DNA from: Methylococcales bacterium
Lineage (GTDB): Bacteria; Pseudomonadota; Gammaproteobacteria; Methylococcales; Methylomonadaceae
DNA: 49,186 nt
Direction of reading: 5' to 3'
Assembly (NCBI GenBank): GCA_030693155.1
Contig: JAUYBJ010000278.1
Span: 1 to 49,186, forward strand
The position numbers were made by a program, and so were the translations under genes. The number at the start of each line of letters is the position of its first letter. Position 1 is the first letter of the stretch. Shown here piece by piece: positions 16,258 through 24,557 of the stretch. The notes beneath the pieces are model-generated. The model was not told the DNA's origin. It was given only the letters and a program-made list of their open reading frames with translations, and made no database searches.

Positions 16258-17343
16258 TTATCTGTCTAAGCGATAAGGTTCGGGTGCAACCGCCGTTGGA
16301 CGATTTAATAACACATCAACCAATAATTGTGCCGATGCAGGTCCCATCACCAAGCCATTTCTAAAATGTCCTGCGTTAATGCTCAAGTTGCTAATGCTGG
16401 GATGTTTGCCTATATAAGGTACGCCGTGTTCTGTTCCCGGTCTAAGACCTGCCCAGTGTTTAATAATTGGGTAATCATTTAATACAGGTAATAAGTGGCG
16501 GGCAAAATTCACCAGTTGGTCATGCGCAGCTGTTGACGGGGTTTTATTAAAATCATCGTGTTCAACGGTGCTACCTGCCAGAATTTTACCGTCCAGACGC
16601 GGAATCAGGTATTGATCGTTATCCAGCACGATATGGCGCAGCGTGTCAGGCTTGGCAGCAAATAACACCATTTGCCCCTTTACGGGTGCGATATTGGGCG
16701 TGTTATCGTTAATAAATTGGTCAAATAACTGCCCCGTCCACGCACCTGCTGAAATAACCAGTTGATTGACTTTAAATTGCCCTGTACTGGTGCTGATAGC
16801 GTTAATGCGCTGGTTGTCGTGACTGACAGCGGTTAAGGCGCAGTGTTCATGAATATCACAGCCGTGATTGATTAAATACTGTTTCAACGACTGTACTAAG
16901 CGCGGATTGCGTGCTTGCGCAATGGTCGGCAACCATAAGGGATTGACTGGCGCGGTGTTGAGGTCGGTAAAAAAGTCATTGCCTGCGTGTTGGTAGGCAA
17001 TATGATTATTTTCGCACCAATCAACAGCCGCCGTTATATCAGGATTTTTAGTCATCAATAAGCCGCAAGGATTCCATTCAGGATCTATTTGTGTATCGTT
17101 ACATAATTCTTCTGCCAAACTCGGATAGAGTCGCAAACTTTGCAGCACTAAACGGCTAATCGCATCCGCCTGTCGCCACGGATATAAGGGCAATAAAATA
17201 CCGCCTCCTGCCCACGACGATTCCTGACCCAATAAATTTTTCTCGATGACGGTAACACTCGCCCCTGTTTTAATTAATTCTCTCGCCGTCAGTAGCCCGA
17301 TAATGCCGCCGCCGATAATGGTAATATCTGAAGTTGTGGTCAT
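16258..17343 (-). CDS. thiO: Glycine oxidase ThiO (FAD-dependent)
   Basis: ThiO oxidises glycine to the imine used to build the thiazole ring of thiamine. The 361 residues begin with a Rossmann FAD-binding motif GGGIIGLLTARELIKTGASV (about 11-30) and an acidic strand end VTVIEK. Further family blocks are SSWAGGGILLP (about 42-52), VKGQMV (about 221) and the C-terminal HWAGLRPGTEHGVPYIGKH followed by GHFRNGL. This distinguishes it from larger sarcosine or D-amino-acid oxidases only moderately. Other thiamine genes are not adjacent, and no TPP riboswitch was recognised upstream. Confidence 0.88.
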   Translation of the reverse strand: MTTTSDITIIGGGIIGLLTARELIKTGASVTVIEKNLLGQESSWAGGGILLPLYPWRQADAISRLVLQSLRLYPSLAEELCNDTQIDPEWNPCGLLMTKNPDITAAVDWCENNHIAYQHAGNDFFTDLNTAPVNPLWLPTIAQARNPRLVQSLKQYLINHGCDIHEHCALTAVSHDNQRINAISTSTGQFKVNQLVISAGAWTGQLFDQFINDNTPNIAPVKGQMVLFAAKPDTLRHIVLDNDQYLIPRLDGKILAGSTVEHDDFNKTPSTAAHDQLVNFARHLLPVLNDYPIIKHWAGLRPGTEHGVPYIGKHPSISNLSINAGHFRNGLVMGPASAQLLVDVLLNRPTAVAPEPYRLDR

Positions 17344-17658
17344 GAAATGAGTAGCTTTATAGGTGCTGAAGTAAAATGATAGGCTGATTATAACCTATCC
17401 GCCATAACACAAAAAATGTGTGTTAATTCAATAACATTGAAAGTTGACTATTTGATAATTTTTGTTGTTTTTTGTATACAGTTACTTGTTAATATTCAGC
17501 ATATATTGTTACTTATTGATAAATAAAGAGTAATTGTGAATAAAAAAATTTCTTAAAACTTGTGGCGAATGTGCTTTACTGCTAATATGACTCCTGTAAC
17601 AAAGCTTTGTTGTATTAAAGCCAATTTTTGTAAGATAACAACCTCATGAGGGGGCTCA
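17344..17658. other. Divergent intergenic region, thiO / outer-membrane protein
   Basis: This AT-rich stretch of 315 bases separates divergent genes. It holds the promoter at 17560-17588 and a 14-bp palindrome AACAAAGCTTTGTT at 17598-17611 in the leader of the outer-membrane protein gene. Towards thiO there is a TATAAT on the minus strand near 17388-17393 inside a weak hairpin (GATAGG...CCTATC, 17378-17399). No gene is visible. Confidence 0.6.
17560..17588 (+). promoter_or_regulatory. Probable promoter of the outer-membrane protein gene
   Basis: TTGTGG (17560-17565) and TAATAT (17583-17588) are spaced by 17 bases. The predicted start site leaves a leader of about 60 bases that carries the palindrome AACAAAGCTTTGTT, which could stabilise the mRNA. 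Confidence 0.5.
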
Positions 17659-18594
17659 ATGACATTTAAAAAAACTAAATTAGTGCTAAGCATTGCCACA
17701 GTAGCGTTAACTATGGGCGCAGCCTTAGTATCGCCACAAGCAATGGCTCATAAAGCAAAAAAATCGCATCACCATACAAGAAGTGCACAACCATCGTACA
17801 GTAAAGTTGACGCATTAGAATCTCAAGTGCGTATGATGCAAGAGCAAATAGCTGCTTTAACAGCAGCACAAACAACTGCTGCTCCTGTTGCCGCTGTTGA
17901 TACTGCTAAAGTTGAAGAGTTGGATCAATGGATGGCATCTGTTAAAGCCGCCCCAGTTATCGAAAAAACGAAAGACAATATGGTGTTCTTCCGTGGCGGT
18001 TATGCACACGCTAACGCTACAAGAGGCGGCACATTAGACCCCACTACTCTTGGAACTGCTGGTGATCGTAATGGTTTAGTCAACGGTCCTATTACGGATA
18101 AAGACGCATGGTATTTTGGTGCAGGTTTTGACTTTAGCCTGAACAATAATTTGTTTGGCTTAATGGACGACACCGAAGTCTTAGCTGAATTAATGATTGA
18201 TTATAAAGAATTAGGCACAAGAGGCTTTAACGGTATTTCTGGCAATTTAGCTAATGTAGTTAATATCGGTGGTGTTGGCATCGCTGCTAACAGCCAGAGA
18301 GCAACTGTTAACCAATTGACTTTAGCGGCATCTCCAAAAATTAAATTCATGAAAGGCAGTGCGTTCAGACCTTGGATTATTCCAGTTGGTTTTGAAGTCA
18401 ATGTTATCAGCCCACCATCTGATGCAATTACCGTATTAAACCCAGGTATGCAGTTCGGTTTAGGTGCGGATTACAAAATCTGGAAAGACATTTATATCGG
18501 TGCTGATGCCCGTTACCACCAAACACTTGGTTCAAGTGACGGTGTTAGAACTAACGGCTTAACTGCTGGTGGTTATCTCGGTTTAGGTTTCTAA
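17659..18594 (+). CDS. Outer-membrane beta-barrel protein with coiled-coil N-terminus
   Basis: The 311 residues start with a signal peptide (cleavage likely after AMA at residue 30). The mature N-terminus is rich in His and Lys (HKAKKSHHHTRS), followed by a short coiled coil with spaced Leu/Met/Ile (about 50-70) like the trimer-forming stalk of some porins. An Ala/Thr/Val linker then leads to alternating strands (about 112-311) ending in GYLGLGF; a terminal Phe is the usual outer-membrane assembly signal. No named family is certain. A strong ribosome-binding site GAGGGGG, its own promoter and a strong terminator suggest abundant expression. Confidence 0.8.
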   Translation: MTFKKTKLVLSIATVALTMGAALVSPQAMAHKAKKSHHHTRSAQPSYSKVDALESQVRMMQEQIAALTAAQTTAAPVAAVDTAKVEELDQWMASVKAAPVIEKTKDNMVFFRGGYAHANATRGGTLDPTTLGTAGDRNGLVNGPITDKDAWYFGAGFDFSLNNNLFGLMDDTEVLAELMIDYKELGTRGFNGISGNLANVVNIGGVGIAANSQRATVNQLTLAASPKIKFMKGSAFRPWIIPVGFEVNVISPPSDAITVLNPGMQFGLGADYKIWKDIYIGADARYHQTLGSSDGVRTNGLTAGGYLGLGF

Positions 18595-18656
18595 GTTTGT
18601 GGTTTGCGGGTAGGCTATAGTTGGTTACACTAACTGCTTAACAACCAATCCGAACA

Positions 18657-18688
18657 AAAGGAGGGTTTTAAAACCCCTCCTTTTTTTT
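18657..18688 (+). terminator. Rho-independent terminator of the outer-membrane protein gene
   Basis: AAAGGAGGG (18657-18665) pairs with CCCTCCTTT (18675-18683) and an uninterrupted T-run follows to 18688. Confidence 0.92.
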
Positions 18689-18717
18689 CGCCTGAAAATC
18701 AGTATTCTTTCTTACGA

Positions 18718-18742
18718 CCACCAGTCCTTAAAGGACTGGTGG
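18718..18742. repeat. CCACCAGTCC palindrome upstream of the iminopeptidase gene
   Basis: CCACCAGTCC (18718-18727) pairs with GGACTGGTGG (18733-18742) over the loop TTAAA. It follows the porin terminator and has the same layout as the element at 14943-14971, including the CGAC/CGTG flanks. It has no T-run, so it is treated as a repeat rather than a terminator. Confidence 0.8.
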
Positions 18743-18794
18743 CCGTGTGTAATATACTAAGGCATTATTCAAAATTCGCATTAAGTCACTGCAC

Positions 18795-19736
18795 ATGAAA
18801 ACTCTTTATCCTGAAATCCTTCCTTTTAACAGCTTTTTTCTCGACACTAACAGTCAGCATCAGGTTTATGTTGAGCAAAGTGGTAATCCTGACGGTATTC
18901 CTGTGGTTTTTTTGCATGGAGGTCCTTGTTCAGGCACTAAACCGCATCATCGCCAGTTTTTTAATCCAGAACGCTATCATATTATTCTGCTGGATCAACG
19001 CGCTTGCGGCTTATCCTTGCCGTTTGGTGAGCTGGAAAACAATACCACCCAAGATTTATGTGAAGATTTGGAACGCATACGCGCACAACTCAATATCAAG
19101 CAATGGCTGGTTTTCGGTGGTTCGTGGGGCGGGGCATTGGCATTATTGTATGCACAACAGCATCCCGATAAAGTCATTGGTTTGATTATTCGTGCGGTAT
19201 TTCTGGCGCGGCAAGCCGATTTAGACTGGTTTTCCAGAGACGGAGCAGGGCGTATTTATCCCGAACAATGGCAACGCTTGATTAGCAGTATTCCGAATGC
19301 CAGCCACAACAATTTTGTACAGGAATGTTATGACGCTTTATGGGATAAAGATGAAGTCACACAACGGCGAGTCGCTAAAGAATGGTTGGCATGGGGTGCG
19401 CAAGTTGCCTTAGGCAATGATTACCAGCCGACCGATGAACACGTTACTGAAAAAATGCTCAAGCAAGCGCGTATGGAACTGCATTATGCTCAGCATCATT
19501 ATTTTGTGCGTGAAAACCAGATTCTGGATAATTGCCACCTGTTAGCAACTATTCCCACCGTGATTATTCACGGGCGCATGGATTTAGTCTGCCCTATCGA
19601 AGCGGGAATGCGCCTGCATCAAGCCATGCCTCATGCAGAGTATATTATTCTGCCCAATGCAGGGCATATCGCTCAAGGCGAAGACATGATAAACGCACTG
19701 GTATCGGCAACTGACCAGTTTGTAGGCGCGAATTAA
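18795..19736 (+). CDS. pip: Proline iminopeptidase
   Basis: This alpha/beta-hydrolase peptidase removes N-terminal proline from peptides in the cytosol. The 313 residues match family S33 in length. Visible are the oxyanion motif HGGPCSG (41-47), DQRACGLS (68-75; most members have DQRGCGRS), the nucleophile elbow GGSWGG with Ser110, the acid Asp263 in HGRMDLVCP and His291 in AGHIAQGE. The last codons and the stop are supplied by a palindromic repeat (19726-19745), which suggests that the original C-terminus was altered by its insertion. Confidence 0.93.
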   Translation: MKTLYPEILPFNSFFLDTNSQHQVYVEQSGNPDGIPVVFLHGGPCSGTKPHHRQFFNPERYHIILLDQRACGLSLPFGELENNTTQDLCEDLERIRAQLNIKQWLVFGGSWGGALALLYAQQHPDKVIGLIIRAVFLARQADLDWFSRDGAGRIYPEQWQRLISSIPNASHNNFVQECYDALWDKDEVTQRRVAKEWLAWGAQVALGNDYQPTDEHVTEKMLKQARMELHYAQHHYFVRENQILDNCHLLATIPTVIIHGRMDLVCPIEAGMRLHQAMPHAEYIILPNAGHIAQGEDMINALVSATDQFVGAN

Positions 19737-19748
19737 TTCGCGCCCACA
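19723..19748. repeat. Palindromic repeat overlapping the pip stop codon
   Basis: GGCGCGAATTAATTCGCGCC (19726-19745) is perfectly self-complementary and sits in GTA...CAC flanks, matching the GTGGGCGCGA family. The pip stop TAA (19734-19736) lies at its centre. It separates the convergent pip and carbamoyltransferase genes. Confidence 0.88.
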
Positions 19749-19753
19749 TTCGC

Positions 19754-21451
19754 TTAACTCGATACTTGCTCGATTAAAAACTCATCCAGAATAAGCGCGT
19801 CCAACTGCGCCGCCTGAAACGCTTGAATGGCTTCTTCGGCAGTGCGGACAATCGGTTCTTCGTGCATATTAAAACTGGTATTAATCACACTGGCAACGCA
19901 TGTTAAGTGATAATAATCGTTGATAATATCGTAATAAGCAGGATTATCAACGCGGCGTATCACCTGCGGTCTGGCAGTATTATCCACATGAACCGCCGCT
20001 GGAATATTACGTTGTGCGACCGATGACGCATCGTAAGTCAGCGTCATAAATCGCGCCGCTACATGATTTTCTTGCCAATCAGGAAAATACGCGTATGCCT
20101 GTTCTTCAATAATCACAGGCGCGAACGGCATAAATTCAGTGCGGGCAAATTTTTCATTCAGCCATTGATTGATATTTTTATCCTGACAAGAAGCCATTAC
20201 CGTGCGATTACCTAATGCACGCGGGCCGTATTCCATTTTACCAGCGGCGCGCGCCACCACTTTACCTGCGGCTAACAATTCAGCTACACGGTGGGATAAA
20301 TTTTCAGGTTCACTGTAAGCCAGTCCTGATTTTTCCAGCGCGGCTAAGGCATTTTCGCGATTGATTTCTGTGCCTAAATAAACGTGCGGTTGTAACTTCG
20401 GTGTCAAACCATTTTGCAAGCGCGAATACACTTCATAAGCTGCACCCGTTGCCAGACCACCATCACCCATATTCGGATGCACATAAATATTGTCGATTTC
20501 AGGCAAGGCTAACAAACGTTGATTTAATTTAACATTGGCAAATACGCCACCTGCGACCGCCAATTTATTTACGCCTAATTGTTGCGCTTGCAGTTGTATC
20601 CACGCGCAAATCAAATGCTCGGTATAGGCTTGAATCCCAGCCGCCACATCTTCTTGACTCAAACCCTCGCATAATTCTCGAAGTGCCGACTGCCCGACTT
20701 CTTTAGCAAACTGCAAGGCAATTCGTGCTAATCGGGCATCAAATAAATTCGCCCAATCCGTCTGGTTAGTATGCGCGAGTAAGCGTGATAATAACGGCTC
20801 TGGATTACCAAACGCCGCCAAACCCAACACTTTACCTTCGTGGCGGGTGGCTTTGAAACCCAGATAAATGGTTACCGCTGAATACAGTAAACCGATACTG
20901 TTCAGATACGGTAAATACTCAATTTGTTGTAATTTTCCGTGTTCACCTAGCCACACAGAACCCCACGAAAAATCGCCCACACCATCCAGAGAAATGACCG
21001 CCACGCGCTCATCGGCAAACGGCGACGCATAATAAGCAGACGCGGCATGAGCTAAATGATGTTCAACGGTTTGCGTGGGTTTATCCGCCAAGACACCCGC
21101 AGGTTTTTGGCGTTGTTTAAATAAACGGGTAAGTCGCGCAGGTTGCTGATTCCAATAAAACTTTTTAATATCAGGTTCTTGTTTAGCAACTTTCGCCATG
21201 TATTTGAATAAGGTATCGACATAAGGTTTTTGATCCCAGCGCGACAACCCAGCCAACGCCACCACATCGACCTGTTCAGCGGTCACACCCGCAATCACCA
21301 ACGCTTCGGCAATCGCCTGATGCGGATAAGCGTTATCCATTTTAATACGCGAAATGCGCTCCTCTTCAATAGAGGCGACCAATTGACCATCAATAACAAT
21401 TGATGCGGCGGAATTATGATGACCTACATCATTAATGCCGAGAATTATCAT
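19754..21451 (-). CDS. NodU/CmcH-family carbamoyltransferase
   Basis: These enzymes transfer a carbamoyl group from carbamoyl phosphate to hydroxyls of antibiotics, Nod factors or polysaccharides. The start chosen (MIILGINDVGHHNSAAS) gives 565 residues, the normal size, with AGGA 9 bases upstream; a longer frame to 21553 adds an unrelated tail. The N-terminal Kae1-like domain has HHLAHAASAY at 131-140. Further blocks are DGVGDFSWGSVWLG, LAVAGGVFANVKLN, and the C-terminal YrdC-like part with EYGPRALGNRTVMAS and FMPFAPVI. No biosynthetic cluster adjoins, so the substrate is unknown; a cell-surface glycan is one possibility. Confidence 0.9.
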   Translation of the reverse strand: MIILGINDVGHHNSAASIVIDGQLVASIEEERISRIKMDNAYPHQAIAEALVIAGVTAEQVDVVALAGLSRWDQKPYVDTLFKYMAKVAKQEPDIKKFYWNQQPARLTRLFKQRQKPAGVLADKPTQTVEHHLAHAASAYYASPFADERVAVISLDGVGDFSWGSVWLGEHGKLQQIEYLPYLNSIGLLYSAVTIYLGFKATRHEGKVLGLAAFGNPEPLLSRLLAHTNQTDWANLFDARLARIALQFAKEVGQSALRELCEGLSQEDVAAGIQAYTEHLICAWIQLQAQQLGVNKLAVAGGVFANVKLNQRLLALPEIDNIYVHPNMGDGGLATGAAYEVYSRLQNGLTPKLQPHVYLGTEINRENALAALEKSGLAYSEPENLSHRVAELLAAGKVVARAAGKMEYGPRALGNRTVMASCQDKNINQWLNEKFARTEFMPFAPVIIEEQAYAYFPDWQENHVAARFMTLTYDASSVAQRNIPAAVHVDNTARPQVIRRVDNPAYYDIINDYYHLTCVASVINTSFNMHEEPIVRTAEEAIQAFQAAQLDALILDEFLIEQVSS

Positions 21452-21613
21452 AAACAAATATCCTGAAGATTGAGTAATTATCCAGATATTATACATGGTG
21501 TAGGGTCTCCGACTCTCTTTTGCCCGCCATTTGCGCATAAAAAGGATGAACAAAAGAGCAGTGCCGACCTTGCGTAGTTGCTGATTATGGATGACTCAAT
21601 GATGGCGCGGAAC

Positions 21614-22237
21614 TTACCACTTGATATAACGTTGAAAAACCGCCCCAAAATCATAGTTGCGAATTTCATTTCTGCGCTCATTGTAGTGCAGCTCAACCTG
21701 TTGCACGGTTTGATTGATAATATCGGGAAGATTCAGCACCACCTGTTCTGACAGTTCACGCAGCGTAAACATTTTACTGACCGTTTCGTGCGTATTTTGC
21801 AAGGTGCTCATATTGGTTTTAATGTCATAACACTTTTCGGAAATAGTAAACAGGGCTTTATAAATATCTCTAATCTGTTCCATCTGCTTTTTATCAATAT
21901 CAATAGAAATTGCCTGTTCGCCAACTTTGAATTTAAGTTCCGCATCCAAATCCACTGTTCCAGCGGTTTCAACCCGCACATGACTAATCGGATGATGTTT
22001 ATACAGGTAACGGTTCAGTGTCTTTTTCTTACTGACGGCAATATTGCCATCCAAATGAATAAACGCGATATTGGTAAAACAGTATTCATCGGTCTTTGAT
22101 TTGATGATGACAAAGATTTTTTCATTGTCTTCATGAAACACATATTCATCAATATCGGTTTTATCAAAATCTTTTACTTCAATGATTTTGCCAATATCAC
22201 TCAAGCCAAGCACATCAGCAGCTAAATTTTTAAACAT
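21614..22237 (-). CDS. Bacterial PH-domain protein
   Basis: The N-terminal part (about 1-125) resembles bacterial PH domains of the YvbH type: MFKNLAADVLGLSDIGKII, then VFHEDNEKIFVIIKSKTDEY, and the pattern LDGNIAVSKKKTLNRYLY. The remaining 80 residues are helical and probably form an oligomerisation or partner-binding segment. No signal peptide or membrane segment is seen. A good ribosome-binding site AAGGA precedes the ATG. It lies 105 bases downstream of the protease-nuclease gene on the same strand, so the two may be co-transcribed, though a hairpin (22300-22328) sits between them. Function unknown. Confidence 0.75.
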   Translation of the reverse strand: MFKNLAADVLGLSDIGKIIEVKDFDKTDIDEYVFHEDNEKIFVIIKSKTDEYCFTNIAFIHLDGNIAVSKKKTLNRYLYKHHPISHVRVETAGTVDLDAELKFKVGEQAISIDIDKKQMEQIRDIYKALFTISEKCYDIKTNMSTLQNTHETVSKMFTLRELSEQVVLNLPDIINQTVQQVELHYNERRNEIRNYDFGAVFQRYIKW

Positions 22238-22299
22238 ATTTTTATCCTTTTGTAGAAGAGTGAAGTGAGTTTAACGTGTAGTGTTCGAGTCTTCAGCAG

Positions 22300-22328
22300 T
22301 ACAGGGCAGGTAAGCAGCTTGCCCTGTA
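22300..22328. terminator. Hairpin between protease-nuclease and PH-domain genes
   Basis: TACAGGGCA (22300-22308) pairs with TGCCCTGTA (22320-22328) over an 11-base loop. No T-run follows in the minus direction, so it may be an mRNA-processing or attenuating hairpin rather than a full terminator. Confidence 0.5.
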
Positions 22329-22342
22329 TATGCAGAAAAGCG

Positions 22343-24145
22343 TTATAGCAATATATCTCTTGTCTTTTCGAGTAATCTTACATTGAGTTGTTTTGAAACT
22401 GTGCTTTCCAGCATATTGACATTATTTATCGCGTCACAATCTCTGAGTTTTCCAAAATCAAGTCCTGTCAGCTTTTCAATTTTCGACACGCTCACTTGAT
22501 AAGTTTTGTAAGCACCAAAAAATTCAAGGTCGCCAATCAAATTTTTCTGGGTTTGCAGATAAGCGGTAGCCGAAAGATGCCCGTCTTTATTGACGAACGC
22601 AACGACTTTCCAAAAATCAGCGGGAATTTGAAACTGATTGCGATAAAGTAAATCGTCTTCACGAAAGACAGGGCCGGTAAATACTGAAACACGAATATTA
22701 TTACGATCCGTTATGCCTAAAATGTAATCTTCCAGATCATTCCATATTTTTTGATTAAGATCAGCGTGTTGAGGGGCGCAATTGGTGAAATGAAAAGTAT
22801 CCTCGCCTGCTTTAACTGCTTCCGTACCCCAGCACGGATCAAGGCGGCGAACCAAATGACCACGATCCAATGGATTGGATTCGTACAGTTCTGGCCCGGA
22901 TTGCAAAACGCGGTCAAGACGACTGTCGAAATACCATTTGTCCTTGCTGCGTGTGACGCTCTTTGATTGATTGCCATCTATATTAACGGCGGTATAAAAC
23001 GCCAATCGACGGCGTTTATTCATGACAATGGAGAAGTGGGTGTAGTTGAGTACCGTGTCACCGTTAGTCAGTTGTGCAATATCATCTTTGAATGTATTGG
23101 TAATGGTCGGCAAGGAAACGACAGCGTCAGAAGTATTGGAGCTGTTCAGAAAATCTGCTTTATAACCTTGGGAATTTTGATACCACTCTTCTGGCAAAGT
23201 TTCTACTTCAATCCGATGGGGAGCCGATGAATCAGAGGGTGAGGTTTCCAGTGTGTGCAATTTTTCCAGTGCTTTCGCTGCCTGATTATTGCCCTGAGCA
23301 GCCGCATCGTTAAGCGATTGATAGATACGACTGACACGCACCCCCTCGTTTGCTACCCAAATAATTTCTCCATTTTTCTTAACGATATTCCCTTTGCGGT
23401 CTTTTTTGGGAACACCCGAATGATGCAGTGCAATCACGAGCCACTGATCATTAAATACGGGTGAACCAGACGATCCAGGTTGGGTATCCGTTGAATAATG
23501 CACCCAATTATCATCAAACCAGAGTAACTTGTTTTCGCGTACCGCAATCTGTTTGGAATTTCCCTCCGGGTGTTGAATAATTGAAAGGTACTCATTCGGC
23601 AACGCTTTACCCGTTTCCTCTATTAGTTTAAGTATGCCAAAACTACTTAATGCAGTGCCATCAGTCGCACTCGAAGAGACAGCGACCAAGGTAAAATCCA
23701 AATTGGGATCCGTGTAGAAAAGTTCGTCAGGTAATAATGAAAAGAGTTTAGTGGGTTTAGGATGAAAATTAATGTCGTCTTCAAAATTGAATTCGGCAAA
23801 ACTCTTAATCGTCATTTCTGCTTGATTGAAAACATGATTATTGGTTAGAAGCAGATTAGGTGCGACCAGAAAGCCTGTGCCGTAACCTTGTCCGTAACCC
23901 CGTGCATCCCTGATTTGAATACGACATACCGAGCGTGCCGCCTGCAAGCCAAGCTCAAAATAGTTGACGGGAATAAGATCGTTGCCGCCTTGTAGTCGTT
24001 CAATCGCCAGTGTGTCCAGTTCGTTAATAAAGCTAACCCGTTTTTCACTGGGAACGGTCAGCTGTTCTTTTTGCGACTCTTGCTCGGTTTTTTTCTTGTA
24101 ATATCGCTGCGCCGCTTGAATTTGATGTTCTTCTAATGTAGCCAT
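22343..24145 (-). CDS. Trypsin-like serine protease fused to DNA/RNA non-specific endonuclease
   Basis: The 600 residues combine two enzymes. A V8/trypsin-like protease (about 60-280) has the triad His104 (TNNHVF), Asp150 (PNLDFTLV) and Ser226 (GSSGSPVF). A NUC1/Serratia-type nuclease (about 365-590) has the DRGH motif at 427-430 with catalytic His430, and N464 with E472 in the metal-binding pattern NQKIWNDLE. The linker (about 285-360) is polar. The N-terminal 50 residues are charged and helical with no signal peptide, so the enzyme is predicted to be cytosolic, unlike typical secreted nucleases of this family. This arrangement suggests a toxin or defence effector controlled by proteolysis; that is inference. 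GGAGA precedes the start, and a MITE-like element lies just upstream. Confidence 0.88.
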   Translation of the reverse strand: MATLEEHQIQAAQRYYKKKTEQESQKEQLTVPSEKRVSFINELDTLAIERLQGGNDLIPVNYFELGLQAARSVCRIQIRDARGYGQGYGTGFLVAPNLLLTNNHVFNQAEMTIKSFAEFNFEDDINFHPKPTKLFSLLPDELFYTDPNLDFTLVAVSSSATDGTALSSFGILKLIEETGKALPNEYLSIIQHPEGNSKQIAVRENKLLWFDDNWVHYSTDTQPGSSGSPVFNDQWLVIALHHSGVPKKDRKGNIVKKNGEIIWVANEGVRVSRIYQSLNDAAAQGNNQAAKALEKLHTLETSPSDSSAPHRIEVETLPEEWYQNSQGYKADFLNSSNTSDAVVSLPTITNTFKDDIAQLTNGDTVLNYTHFSIVMNKRRRLAFYTAVNIDGNQSKSVTRSKDKWYFDSRLDRVLQSGPELYESNPLDRGHLVRRLDPCWGTEAVKAGEDTFHFTNCAPQHADLNQKIWNDLEDYILGITDRNNIRVSVFTGPVFREDDLLYRNQFQIPADFWKVVAFVNKDGHLSATAYLQTQKNLIGDLEFFGAYKTYQVSVSKIEKLTGLDFGKLRDCDAINNVNMLESTVSKQLNVRLLEKTRDILL

Positions 24146-24241
24146 GATGGGTCTCCAAAAGTTGTTATTAAATTGTGAACGTGGGCAGACACAAGACAGC
24201 TAGGCGGAAAAACAGTTCACCGCCTACCGTTAAGAAATACG

Positions 24242-24504
24242 CGGGCTTCCACGCTCCAGAGGCTGTAAAAGTATTCATAATTTCAATCAAATATTCGTTA
24301 TTAGACGCAACAATATTCAAACTCGTCATTCTGGCATGGATGCCAGAATCCAGTGCCAAGGATGGTAAGGGTATGATTATAAATAATATTATACTTTATA
24401 CTGTTTCACATCCATGTGACTGGATTCCAGCATCCATGCTGGAATGACGGTGTTTTTTAGCTGAATTTTGAATACTTTCACAGTCTCTCCAGCGTGGAAA
24501 TCCG
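24242..24504. mobile_element. MITE-like element, copy 2
   Basis: The ends 24242-24277 and 24469-24504 are imperfect inverted repeats of about 36 bases sharing TTCCACGCT and GTATTCA. The interior carries GTCATTCTGGCATGGATG and CATCCATGCTGGAATGAC, as in copy 1 at 16013-16228. It has no credible gene and occupies most of the 412-base gap between the protease-nuclease and the PAS-GGDEF-EAL gene. Without a transposase it would depend on a helper element. Confidence 0.8.
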
Positions 24505-24557
24505 AATGACGAAGCTTTTACTTCACCTGACTGAAAGCTAGCTTTCTGTGTTGCGTA

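Noticed and set aside
17344-17500. TPP riboswitch upstream of thiO
   Set aside because: No conserved thi-box sequence was found; only a weak hairpin is present.
21452-21553. N-terminal extension of the carbamoyltransferase
   Set aside because: Family members begin at MIILGIND-like sequence, and a ribosome-binding site lies directly before that ATG.
24175-24447. 90-residue frame on the plus strand
   Set aside because: It lies inside the MITE-like element, spans its inverted repeats and has no protein-like composition.
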